Shown here piece after piece: positions 28,439 through 36,276 of a stretch of DNA of 64,000 nt. Position numbers and translations under genes: made by a program. Below the pieces are notes generated by a model, which ran no database searches, had not been told where the DNA came from, and saw only the letters and a program-made list of their open reading frames with translations. Location of the stretch: NCBI GenBank assembly GCA_963799315.1, contig CAWCWP010000001.1:1364001-1428000 (forward strand), given 5' to 3'. Position 1 is the first letter of the stretch; each line of letters starts with the position of its first letter. The DNA comes from Parerythrobacter_A sp963799315 (lineage in GTDB: Bacteria > Pseudomonadota > Alphaproteobacteria > Sphingomonadales > Sphingomonadaceae).

Positions 28439-29737
28439 ATGAACGCACCCTGGAAACCCAACGGTCAGGCCAATCGCGATCCGTTTGCCGCCTATATCTG
28501 CGACGAGGCCGCACTCGACGTGCTGCGCCCCGTCGTCATCGAAATGGGCTGGCAGCCGGAAAAGTGCGCCAAGGGCGGACTGCGCAATGCCGTGCAGTCG
28601 CTATCCGTGGCGGCAAGCCCGAACATCCTGATGGTCGATCTGTCCGAAAGCGGCGATCCACTGAACGATATCAACGCACTGGCCGAGGTTTGCGAACCCG
28701 GCACGGTGGTGATTGCCATCGGCCAGGTGAACGATGTACGCCTGTATCGCGACCTTCTGGGCAGCGGCATTCACGACTATCTGCTGAAACCGCTTTCCGC
28801 CGGCCAGTTGCGGGATTCGCTTAACCAGGCGCAGGCGGTGTTTTCCGCCCCGCGCTCCAGCGATCCCGAAGCGGCCAAGCGCCATATCTCCACCGCTGTC
28901 GTCGGCACCCGTGGCGGTGTCGGTGCGTCGATGCTGGCAACCTCCATCGCGTGGCTGTTCGGCGAAGACCACAAGCTGCCGACCGCGCTCCTCGATCTGG
29001 ATGTGCATTTCGGCACCGGCGCACTGGCGCTCGATCTGGAACCGGGTCGCGGGCTGACCGATGCCATCGACAACCCCAGCCGTATCGACGGCCTGTTCAT
29101 CGAACGCGCCATGATCCGCGCCAACGACCATCTCGCGATCCTGTCGGCAGAAGCGCCGATCAGCTCGCCACTGATGACCGACGGTTCGGCCTTCCTGCAA
29201 CTGGAGGAAGAGTTCCGTCAGGCGTTCGAGATGACGGTGATCGATTTGCCGCGCAACATGCTCATCAACTTTCCGCATCTGCTGGCAGACGTGAACGTAG
29301 TGGTGCTGGGCACGGAAATGACGCTGGCTTCGGCCCGCGACACGATCCGCATCCTCAGCTGGCTGAAAACCAACGCCGCGCACGCCACACCGATTATCGT
29401 GGCGAACAAGGTGCAGGGCAATCTGGCCGAGATGAGCAAGGCGGATTTCGAAGCCTCCATCGAACGCAAGATCGATTTCATCGTGCCTTACGACATCAAG
29501 GCAGCGGTCAATGCCGGGAAACTGGGCCAGACCTTTGCCGAGGCCAACAAGGGCAGCAAGGCGACAACCGTCATCAAACAACTGGCCGACCGGGTCATTG
29601 GTGCCTCTGACGAAGCGATCGAGTCCGACGAACCGGCCAAGAAATCGCTGCTGGGCAATTTCGACCTGAAATCGCTGCTGGCGAAGAAGGACAAGCCGGG
29701 TTCCGCCAAAAAGGCGGAGAAGGCGACCGCGCAATAG
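28439..29737 (+). CDS. cpaE: Flp pilus assembly ATPase CpaE (TadZ)
   Basis: Localisation factor of the Tad apparatus: an N-terminal receiver-like domain (about residues 15-130, with NILMVDLSESGDP and YLLKPLSAGQL) fused to a MinD/ParA-like ATPase domain. The deviant Walker A is GTRGGVGAS and DLDVHFGTGALALDLE follows. The C-terminus is lysine-rich (AKKSLLGNFDLKSLLAKK). 432 residues, intact. In related operons cpaF, the assembly motor ATPase, comes next; here only 118 bases separate cpaE from tadB. Confidence 0.93.
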   Translation: MNAPWKPNGQANRDPFAAYICDEAALDVLRPVVIEMGWQPEKCAKGGLRNAVQSLSVAASPNILMVDLSESGDPLNDINALAEVCEPGTVVIAIGQVNDVRLYRDLLGSGIHDYLLKPLSAGQLRDSLNQAQAVFSAPRSSDPEAAKRHISTAVVGTRGGVGASMLATSIAWLFGEDHKLPTALLDLDVHFGTGALALDLEPGRGLTDAIDNPSRIDGLFIERAMIRANDHLAILSAEAPISSPLMTDGSAFLQLEEEFRQAFEMTVIDLPRNMLINFPHLLADVNVVVLGTEMTLASARDTIRILSWLKTNAAHATPIIVANKVQGNLAEMSKADFEASIERKIDFIVPYDIKAAVNAGKLGQTFAEANKGSKATTVIKQLADRVIGASDEAIESDEPAKKSLLGNFDLKSLLAKKDKPGSAKKAEKATAQ

Positions 29738-29855
29738 CGCCCAACGAAGCATGGCGGGCCGGGGCAGCAATGCCTCGGCGCCGCACAGATACCTGCGGCG
29801 CGCCCGCAAAAGCGCAGCCGCGAAACGAAGAGATGAGAAAGGTTAGGTCGGGCGG

Positions 29856-30827
29856 ATGAGCATTTTACAGCTCCTGCTGGTGGGTGGTGGTCTGATGTCC
29901 TTCATGGTCATCGTCTTCCTTGCCTTTGCCGGTCCGAATTCCGCCAAGGAAAGCCAGCGCCGCATGCAGGCGGTGCGTTTCCGGCATTCCGAAAGCACGG
30001 ATACCAAGGTCGAATCGCAGCTTAAAAAGGCAATAGCTTCGCGCCGCCCTAAGGTGCAGCATGCGGCCGGGTCGACCTCGCGCATCGAGGCGTTGAATAT
30101 CCGCCTCGACCGCAGCGGCAAGACGTGGACGGTAACGCAGTATCTTTACACCTCGCTCGGCATTTCGCTGGGGCTGGCGGTATTGATATATCTGCGCTCC
30201 GGCGCGATCCCGCTGGCGCTCGGCGTCGGCTTGGTCATCGGCATGGGCTTGCCGCATTTCGTGCTGAACTATTTCATCAAAAAACGCACCGCCAACTTCA
30301 ACGCGAAATTCCCCGACGCCATCGAATTGCTGGTGCGCGGCCTCAGGTCCGGCCTGCCCGTGACCGAAACGCTCACTGTCGTCGCGCAGGAAGTGCCCGG
30401 CCCGGTCGGCGTGGAATTCAAGGCCATCGTCGAGCGCATCCGTATCGGTAAATCGATGGAAGAGTCGCTTCAGGATGCCGCCGACAAGCTCGGCATCGCC
30501 GAATTCGGGTTCTTCTGCATCACCATCGCCATCCAGCGCGAGACGGGCGGCAACCTTGCCGAAACACTCAGCAACCTTGCCGACGTACTGCGCAAACGCA
30601 GCCAGATGAAGCTCAAAATAAGGGCGATGAGTTCGGAATCCAAAGCATCGGCCTACATCGTGGGCGCACTGCCGTTCATGGTATTCGGCATGATCTACTG
30701 GATCAACCCGAGCTATATCGAAGGCTTTTTCTACGAAGAACGCCTGATCGTCGCAGGCCTTGGCGGCCTGACCTGGATGAGCATCGGGGCCCTGATCATG
30801 GCCAAGATGGTCAGCTTCGAAATCTGA
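29856..30827 (+). CDS. tadB: Tad pilus inner-membrane platform protein TadB
   Basis: Type II secretion system F-domain protein forming the inner-membrane platform of the Tad pilus. It has an N-terminal helix (LLLVGGGLMSFMVIVFLAFAG), a central pair (LYTSLGISLGLAVLIYL and LALGVGLVIGMGLPHFVLNYF) and a C-terminal pair. The T2SSF domain has FPDAIELLVRGLRSGLPVTE and the E(T)GGNLAETLSNLADVLR motif. 323 residues, intact. The predicted partner motor CpaF is not adjacent. tadC follows after 29 bases. Confidence 0.92.
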   Translation: MSILQLLLVGGGLMSFMVIVFLAFAGPNSAKESQRRMQAVRFRHSESTDTKVESQLKKAIASRRPKVQHAAGSTSRIEALNIRLDRSGKTWTVTQYLYTSLGISLGLAVLIYLRSGAIPLALGVGLVIGMGLPHFVLNYFIKKRTANFNAKFPDAIELLVRGLRSGLPVTETLTVVAQEVPGPVGVEFKAIVERIRIGKSMEESLQDAADKLGIAEFGFFCITIAIQRETGGNLAETLSNLADVLRKRSQMKLKIRAMSSESKASAYIVGALPFMVFGMIYWINPSYIEGFFYEERLIVAGLGGLTWMSIGALIMAKMVSFEI

Positions 30828-30856
30828 CGCATGGAACCGCAAATAGGAACGCAATC

Positions 30857-31864
30857 ATGGTGAATACAGGGGCCGGCCCCACCCTTCTGGGTGTGGACAT
30901 CATCCTTGTCGGATCGATTCTGTCGGGCGTTGCGGCACTGGCTGTGGTGTTCGCAATCTACGCCGCTGTGACGGTGCGCGACCCGATGGCGAAACGCGTG
31001 AAATCATTGAGCGCACGGCGCGACGAGCTGAAGGCCGGCATCGTCAAGGGTCCGGCGCGCAAACGGCAAAGCCTGGTCCGGAAGACCGAAGGCACCGAGA
31101 AGATGAAAGACACGCTGGCGGGCATGAAAGTCCTTCAGCAAAGCCAGGTCGAAACGATCCAGCAAAAGCTGGCCTTCGCCGGCTATCGCAACAAGGAACT
31201 GGCCGTCCTGATTATCGGCCTGCGGATGGTCCTGCCGATTGTGCTGGGTCTGGCGGGGTTCGTCGCGCTGTATGTGTTGGAGGTCTTCCCGGAATGGGAG
31301 ATGAAGAAGGTCATGGCGATGGCCGCTCTGGTCTTTGCCGGGTACAAGGGGCCGGAACTCTTTCTGTCCAACAAGGCGGGCAAGCGCACCACCGAAATTC
31401 GCAAGGGCCTGCCCGACGCGCTCGATCTGCTCGTCATCTGTGCCGAAGCCGGTTTGACCGTCGATGCCGCGTTCAACCGCGTGGCGAAGGAACTGGGCCG
31501 CGCCTATCCCGAACTGGGCGACGAATTCGCGCTTACCGCTATCGAATTGTCCTTCCTGTCCGAACGCAAGCAAGCGTTCGACAATCTGGCCTATCGCGTC
31601 AATCTGGAAGCGGTGGCGGGCGTGGTTACCACGATGGTGCAGACCGAACGCTACGGTACGCCGCTTGCCAGCGCATTGCGCGTATTGTCGGCGGAATTCC
31701 GCAACGAACGCATGATGCGGGCCGAAGAAAAGGCCGCACGCCTGCCTGCCATCATGACGATCCCGCTCATCCTGTTCATCCTGCCGGTGCTGTTCATCGT
31801 GATCCTCGGCCCTGCGGCCTGCTCGATCAGCGACGCCTTCTCCGGCGACGGGCTTGGCGGCTGA
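30857..31864 (+). CDS. tadC: Tad pilus inner-membrane platform protein TadC
   Basis: Second T2SSF-domain platform protein. The membrane helices include IILVGSILSGVAALAVVFAIY, VLPIVLGLAGFVALYVL and the terminal IPLILFILPVLFIVILGPA. The T2SSF core contains GLPDALDLLVICAEAGLTVDAAF and VVTTMVQTERYGTPLASALRVLS. 335 residues, intact. It ends the pilus operon; TadD-type TPR, TadE and TadF genes are not present after it. Confidence 0.92.
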   Translation: MVNTGAGPTLLGVDIILVGSILSGVAALAVVFAIYAAVTVRDPMAKRVKSLSARRDELKAGIVKGPARKRQSLVRKTEGTEKMKDTLAGMKVLQQSQVETIQQKLAFAGYRNKELAVLIIGLRMVLPIVLGLAGFVALYVLEVFPEWEMKKVMAMAALVFAGYKGPELFLSNKAGKRTTEIRKGLPDALDLLVICAEAGLTVDAAFNRVAKELGRAYPELGDEFALTAIELSFLSERKQAFDNLAYRVNLEAVAGVVTTMVQTERYGTPLASALRVLSAEFRNERMMRAEEKAARLPAIMTIPLILFILPVLFIVILGPAACSISDAFSGDGLGG

Positions 31865-31900
31865 CGCCAGCACGGTTTCCCCAGGGTACGGGCCGGACTG

Positions 31901-32773
31901 CTATTCGTAGTCCGGCTCGTCCCACCACGGGTAGAAGTCGGGCATGTCCCCGGTGACCGTTGCAGGATACTCGGCAGCACGTTTCTCAAGGAAGCTGGCA
32001 ATGCCTTCGGCGGCATCGGGACCGCGCGACAGGGTGTAGATCGCGCGGCTGTCCACACGATGCGCGTCCATCGGATGCCCGCCCGCGCCCAGGCGCCAGA
32101 GCATTGCCCGCGTCATCGCCACCGACACGGCGCTGGTGTTGTCCGCGATTTCGCGTGCGAGGGCGTAGGCGGCGTCCATCAGCTCGCCCGGCGTATGGAC
32201 CGATCGCACCAGGCCGCCGCGCTGCGCTTCGGCTGCGTCGAATACGCGGCCCGTCATGCACCATTCCATCGCTTGGCTCATGCCGACCAGACGCGGCAGG
32301 AACCAGCTTGACGCCGCTTCGGGCACGATACCGCGGCGCGCGAAAACAAAGCCGAACCGCGCGGTGTCGCTGGCGAGGCGCATGTCCATCGGCAGCTGCA
32401 TGGTCGCGCCGACGCCGACAGCGACACCGTTCACCGCCGCGATCATCGGTTTCTTACTGTTGTAGAACCGCAGCGTCAGCTTGCCGCCGCCATCGCGCAC
32501 CACGGGGTCGGACAGGTCCGTCACTTCTTCGGTGCTGGCGAAAGGCTGCGTGCCGTCCTGCGGTGCGAGGTCGGCGCCTGCGCAAAACGCGCGGTCGCCA
32601 GCACCGGTTACAATGACGGCGCGCACGTCGTCATCGGCATCGGTCTCGTCGATGGCGGCAATCAGCTGGTCCATCATGGTCGGCGTGAAGGCGTTCATCC
32701 GGTCGGGCCGGTCAAGCGTCAGCGTGGCGATCCGGTCGCGCTTTTCGAGCGAGATTTGAGTGCATTCGGTCAC
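31901..32773 (-). CDS. Enoyl-CoA hydratase/isomerase family protein (crotonase)
   Basis: Probable enoyl-CoA hydratase of fatty-acid oxidation. The oxyanion-hole segments DRAFCAGADLAP and AVNGVAVGVGATMQLPMDMRLAS are characteristic, and the FVFARRGIVPEAASSWFLPRL stretch carries the region of the second catalytic glutamate (here GIVPEAASSW). 290 residues, intact. Its ATG overlaps the marR stop by 4 bases (ATGA), so it is translated from the same mRNA. The cluster with thiolase and SDR suggests degradation of a fatty or related acyl-CoA, with specificity unknown. Confidence 0.9.
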   Translation of the reverse strand: MTECTQISLEKRDRIATLTLDRPDRMNAFTPTMMDQLIAAIDETDADDDVRAVIVTGAGDRAFCAGADLAPQDGTQPFASTEEVTDLSDPVVRDGGGKLTLRFYNSKKPMIAAVNGVAVGVGATMQLPMDMRLASDTARFGFVFARRGIVPEAASSWFLPRLVGMSQAMEWCMTGRVFDAAEAQRGGLVRSVHTPGELMDAAYALAREIADNTSAVSVAMTRAMLWRLGAGGHPMDAHRVDSRAIYTLSRGPDAAEGIASFLEKRAAEYPATVTGDMPDFYPWWDEPDYE

Positions 32774-33252
32774 GATGGCGCGCCGCCCTGCTGCGCCAGA
32801 TTGCCGATCAGGGTCAGCGTGGCGCGGAAGCGGGCCTCGTCCGCCGGATCGAATTGCGCCAGCAAGTCCGTTTCGATGGCACGAGCGCGCGGAATGATCG
32901 CGTCGTGCATCGCCAAGCCCTCCGGCGTCAGGTCGAGCAGGTGCGAACGTCCGTCGGCGGCATTCGGCACGCGCACCACAAGGTCACGCGCCTCCAGCCG
33001 CTTGCACGCACGATTTACCGCCACCTTGTCCATCTGGATGCGGGCGACCAGCATGCGCTGCGTCGCTTCGCCGCCATCGCCCAGCGTCGCCATGACGCGC
33101 CATTCGGGCACGCTCAACGCGAACTCGGTGCGATAGACCTGCGCGATGCGGCTGCTGACGGCATTGGCCGCCCGCGACAGTTGATAGGGCAGGAATTCGG
33201 CGAGGTGGAACTCGTCCACCCCGCCCTCTTTCAGATAGGATATTTTCGCCAT
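32770..33252 (-). CDS. MarR-family transcriptional regulator
   Basis: Winged-helix regulator of 160 residues. The DNA-binding part runs through LSVPEWRVMATLGDGGEATQ, LVARIQMDKVAVNRACKRLEARDLV and the wing VRVPNAADGRSHLLDLTPEG, with the usual long dimerisation helices at both ends. It lies inside a beta-oxidation cluster and is followed by an enoyl-CoA hydratase gene with a 4-base overlap, so it probably represses this cluster and responds to an acyl-CoA or acid. Two AACCGGTT octamers touch its start codon, suggesting autoregulation. Intact. Confidence 0.9.
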   Translation of the reverse strand: MAKISYLKEGGVDEFHLAEFLPYQLSRAANAVSSRIAQVYRTEFALSVPEWRVMATLGDGGEATQRMLVARIQMDKVAVNRACKRLEARDLVVRVPNAADGRSHLLDLTPEGLAMHDAIIPRARAIETDLLAQFDPADEARFRATLTLIGNLAQQGGAPS

Positions 33253-33253
33253 G

Positions 33254-33277
33254 AACCGGTTTCTAATGTAACCGGTT
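33254..33277 (-). promoter_or_regulatory. Probable MarR operator: two AACCGGTT octamers
   Basis: Two copies of the palindrome AACCGGTT (33254-33261 and 33270-33277), each inside a longer GAAACCGGTT on the minus strand, are spaced 16 bp centre to centre. The nearer one starts a single base before the marR ATG, in the 43-bp gap between the SDR stop and marR. Palindromic sites next to the regulator gene are typical of MarR autorepression; the binding protein is inferred. Confidence 0.6.
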
Positions 33278-33295
33278 TCAAAGGCAAGTGCGCGC

Positions 33296-34089
33296 TTATC
33301 TTGGCGCCATCCGGATACCGCCGTCGAGCCGCACGTCTTCGCCGTTGAAATAGCCGGTTTCGATCATGCACATTGCCAGCTTGGCATATTCCTCGGCATT
33401 GCCGAGCCGCTTGGGGAATGGCACCGACGCGGCCAGCGCTTCCTTCACTTGGGGCGGTGCGGCATTCATCAGCGGCGTGTTGAAGATACCCGGCAGGATC
33501 GTGTTCACGCGAATGCCCTCGCGCATCAGGTCGCGCGCGATGGGCAGCGTCATGCCGACCACCCCGCCCTTGGACGCGGAGTATGCCGCTTGCCCGATCT
33601 GCCCGTCCTCGGCGGCGACAGATGCAGTATTGACGATGGCACCCCGCGCGCCGTCATCGCCATCTGCGATCAGGCTCCAGCGTCATCATGCCCGCTGCCG
33701 ACTTAGCGATACAGCGGAAGGTCCCGATCAGGTTGACCTGGATGACGAACTCGAATGCGGACAGCGGGAAATGCTTGATTTCACCCGACTGCTTGTCCCG
33801 GCTGGCGGTCTTGATCGCGTTGCCAATGCCGGCGCAATTTACCAGGATGCGCTCCTGCCCATGCGCCTCGCGCGCCTTGGCAAAGCCCGCATCGACATCG
33901 TCGTCACTGGTCACATTGACCTTGCAGAACACGCCGCCGATTTCGCTGGCGACGGCATTCCCGGTTTCCTCGTTCATGTCGAAAATGGCGACCTTCGCGC
34001 CCTTTCGCAGCCAGCGCCCGCGCGGTTGCGGCACCAAGGCCCGAAGCGCCGCCGGTCACGACGGCGGGGGTGTTTGCGGTAACGTCCAT
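33296..34089 (-). CDS. SDR, 3-hydroxyacyl-CoA dehydrogenase-like, frameshifted
   Basis: Short-chain dehydrogenase resembling the HSD10-type 3-hydroxyacyl-CoA dehydrogenase. Pieces: MDVTANTPAVVTGGASGLG with the cofactor motif; VAIFDMNEETGNAVASEIGG; VNCAGIGNAIKTASRDKQSG (NNAG-like); the catalytic YSASKGGV region in the last frame; and RVNTILPGIFNTPLMNAAPP, ending EDVRLDGGIRMAPR. Frames join at about 34015 and 33660. About 262 residues. It lies between thiolase and marR, which fits the third step of beta-oxidation, before thiolysis. Confidence 0.87.
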
Positions 34090-34111
34090 TGTATTTCTCC
34101 TAAACTAGAAT

Positions 34112-34206
34112 CCGTTCGCCCCGAGCTTGTCGGAGGGCAGCTCTTCATTTTCGGTGCCGCGCTCGAAGAAAGAGCAATGCTTCGACAGGCTAAGCACGAA
34201 CGAGCG
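34112..34206. repeat. REP-like inverted repeat between thiolase and SDR genes
   Basis: Left arm CGTTCGCCCCGAGCTTGTCG (34113 on) and the complement of the right arm CGTTCGTGCTTAGCCTGTCG are alike over about 33 bases, with the two arms in inverted orientation around 34150. A third arm of the same family, CGTTCGTCCTGAGCTTGTCG, occurs at 62469. Such units are widespread intergenic repeats in sphingomonads; here one lies inside an apparent operon. Confidence 0.7.
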
Positions 34207-34219
34207 GTTGGGTTGAAGG

Positions 34220-35392
34220 CTAAGCCATCTCGACGATGGTGACATTGGCGACACCGCCGCCTTCGCACATCGTTTGCAGGCCGTATTTGCCGCCGTTTGC
34301 CTTCAGCGCGTGAAGCATCGTTGCCATCAGTTTCGTGCCGCTCGCGCCCAACGGGTGGCCCAGCGCAATCGCGCCGCCATTGACGTTGAGCTTTTCGGGG
34401 TCGGCACCGGTATGTTTCAGCCACGCCAGCGGCACGGGTGCAAAGGCTTCGTTGACTTCATACAGGTCGATATCGCCAATACCGAGACCGGCTGACTGCA
34501 ACGCCTTGTCCGTCGCGAAGAGCGGTTCTTCCAGCATGATGACCGGATCGCCTGCCGTCACTTTCATGGTGTGAATGCGCGCCAGCGGGGTGAGATTATG
34601 CGTCTTGAGCATTTCTTCCGACACGACCAGCACCGCACTTGATCCGTCGCAGATCTGGCTGGCGTTGGCGGCGGTTATCTTGCCGTCGGGCTGCAACAGT
34701 TTGACGCTGCCGATGCTTTCCATCGTCGCGTCGAAGCGGATGCCCTCGTCCACCGTGTGCTGTTCCTCGCCCTCCGGCGTTTCTACCGTCACCGGCACGA
34801 TCTCGGCATCGAATTTGCCCGCCTTGGTCGCGGCTATGGCCTTCTGATGGCTTTCCAGCGCGAACCGGTCGAGGTCCTCTTTCGAGAAGCCGTGCTTCTT
34901 CGCCATCATCTCGGCGCCCATGAACTGGGACCACTGGATGCCGGGATATTTCTGCTCCAGCCCGGGCGACTTGTAGTTGCCCAGTCCCTCTTTCATGTGG
35001 AACATCGCGGTCGAACCCATCGGCACGCGGCTCATGCTTTCCACACCGCTGGCGATGACCACGTCCTGCGTGCCGCTCATCACCGCTTGCGCGGCGAACT
35101 GGATCGCCTGCTGACTGCTGCCGCATTGCCGGTCGATGGTGACGGCGGGCGTGCTCTCGCCCAGATGCTTCGATGCCAGCACCGCATTCCGGCCGACCTG
35201 CATCGCCTGCTCGCCGCCCTGGCTGACGCAGCCCATGACCACATCGTCCACCGCCTTGGGGTCGATGCCGCTTCGCTCCATCAGCGCGTCGAGCGATTGC
35301 GCCGCAAGATCGACCGGGTGAACCCCGGCAAGACGACCGCCGCGGCGGCCCCCGGCGGTGCGGACGGCGTCGACGATATAGGCTGCTGGCAT
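34220..35392 (-). CDS. Acetyl-CoA acyltransferase (thiolase)
   Basis: Thiolase of about 390 residues. The acylated cysteine is in TIDRQCGSSQQAIQFAAQA; the C-terminal motifs NVNGGAIALGHPLGASGTKL and QTMCEGGGVANVTIVE bring the catalytic His and second Cys. NEAFAPVPLAWL is likewise typical. ATG 35390-35392 (MPAAYIVDAVRTAGG). Intact. It is the first gene of the minus-strand cluster thiolase-SDR-MarR-hydratase, though a repeat element separates it from the SDR. It may act degradatively (FadA/PaaJ-like) rather than in acetoacetyl-CoA synthesis; the choice cannot be made from sequence. Confidence 0.92.
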   Translation of the reverse strand: MPAAYIVDAVRTAGGRRGGRLAGVHPVDLAAQSLDALMERSGIDPKAVDDVVMGCVSQGGEQAMQVGRNAVLASKHLGESTPAVTIDRQCGSSQQAIQFAAQAVMSGTQDVVIASGVESMSRVPMGSTAMFHMKEGLGNYKSPGLEQKYPGIQWSQFMGAEMMAKKHGFSKEDLDRFALESHQKAIAATKAGKFDAEIVPVTVETPEGEEQHTVDEGIRFDATMESIGSVKLLQPDGKITAANASQICDGSSAVLVVSEEMLKTHNLTPLARIHTMKVTAGDPVIMLEEPLFATDKALQSAGLGIGDIDLYEVNEAFAPVPLAWLKHTGADPEKLNVNGGAIALGHPLGASGTKLMATMLHALKANGGKYGLQTMCEGGGVANVTIVEMA

Positions 35393-35525
35393 GGTGTCTC
35401 TCCGGCGCAAACAGACCTTTCCGTTCGCGTAAGGGTTAAGGTGTTGGCATGACGGGTAGGCAGCGGGCCGGAGCGGGTCAAGCGGGCTTGAGCCGACAGC
35501 GCGCGCGCCCTATCGTTGCAGAACG

Positions 35526-36272
35526 ATGGCGAAGGCACTGTTCGAACTCAATCCCGGCCTCGACCGTGCCGCACTGGCCGCCCGCTTCGCCGCCGACGGG
35601 CGCGTGCAGGTGCGCGACGTGCTGACGGATGAAACCGCGCGCGAAATACGCACCATCCTCTCGCAGCAGACGCCGTGGGGCTATGCGGGTCAGGCGGACG
35701 AAGACGGCGAAACCAGCCCGCCCGAACAAATCCTGGCCGCCGACACGCGCACGCCGAACGGGCAGCAGCGGATGCAGCGCATGTTCAAGGCTACCGACGA
35801 TGCGGCGCGGCGCGGCGACTACGCCTATCGCTACGCACAGTATTCGCTGGTGCAGGACGTTCAGGAGGGGTGGGCACCGGGTGGTCCGCATGAATTACTT
35901 CTCGAGTATCTCAACGCGCCCGAATTTCTCGATCTCGCCCGCGCCGTCACCGGCATTGCCGACCTTGTGAAAGCGGACGGGCAAGCGACCGTTTACGGTG
36001 CGAACCATTTTCTCGGCCAGCACAATGACAGCCATGTCGCCGAGGGGTGGCGCGTTGCCTATGTGCTGAATTTCACCATCGACGACTGGCGGCCCGACTG
36101 GGGCGGGCACCTGGTTTTTTACGACGGCGATGGCGATATCGAGGCGGGCTATCGACCGCGCTTCAATTCGCTCAACATGTTCGCCGTGCCGCGCGCCCAT
36201 GCGGTGCAGTATGTCCCGCCCTTCGCGCCCATCGGCCGCTACGCCATTACAGGCTGGCTGCGCGATCGTTAA
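35526..36272 (+). CDS. 2OG-Fe(II) oxygenase, prolyl-hydroxylase-like
   Basis: Iron- and 2-oxoglutarate-dependent oxygenase of 248 residues. The iron ligands are H and D of GQHNDSHVAEGW and the distal H of VPRAHAVQYVPPF; the 2OG-binding arginine follows in IGRYAITGWLRDR. The double-stranded helix core includes RVAYVLNFTIDDWRPDWGGH. The layout resembles the Ofd1/Tpa1 and EGL-9-like group (COG3751), which hydroxylates proteins such as ribosomal proteins, but a small-molecule substrate is possible. ATG 35526. It is first in a three-gene operon with a second oxygenase 4 bases downstream. Intact. Confidence 0.85.
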   Translation: MAKALFELNPGLDRAALAARFAADGRVQVRDVLTDETAREIRTILSQQTPWGYAGQADEDGETSPPEQILAADTRTPNGQQRMQRMFKATDDAARRGDYAYRYAQYSLVQDVQEGWAPGGPHELLLEYLNAPEFLDLARAVTGIADLVKADGQATVYGANHFLGQHNDSHVAEGWRVAYVLNFTIDDWRPDWGGHLVFYDGDGDIEAGYRPRFNSLNMFAVPRAHAVQYVPPFAPIGRYAITGWLRDR

Positions 36273-36276
36273 GGCG

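Noticed and set aside
29751..29846. A 31-codon frame (MAGRGSNASAPHRYLRRARK...) in the cpaE-tadB gap, considered as a cpaF remnant
   Set aside because: The residues are basic and low in complexity and match no CpaF motif; it has no clear ribosome-binding site. It shows only that no usable cpaF part is left.
34220..35392. Assigning the thiolase to polyhydroxybutyrate synthesis (phaA)
   Set aside because: No phaB or phaC is nearby; the neighbours (hydratase, SDR, MarR) favour a degradative role.
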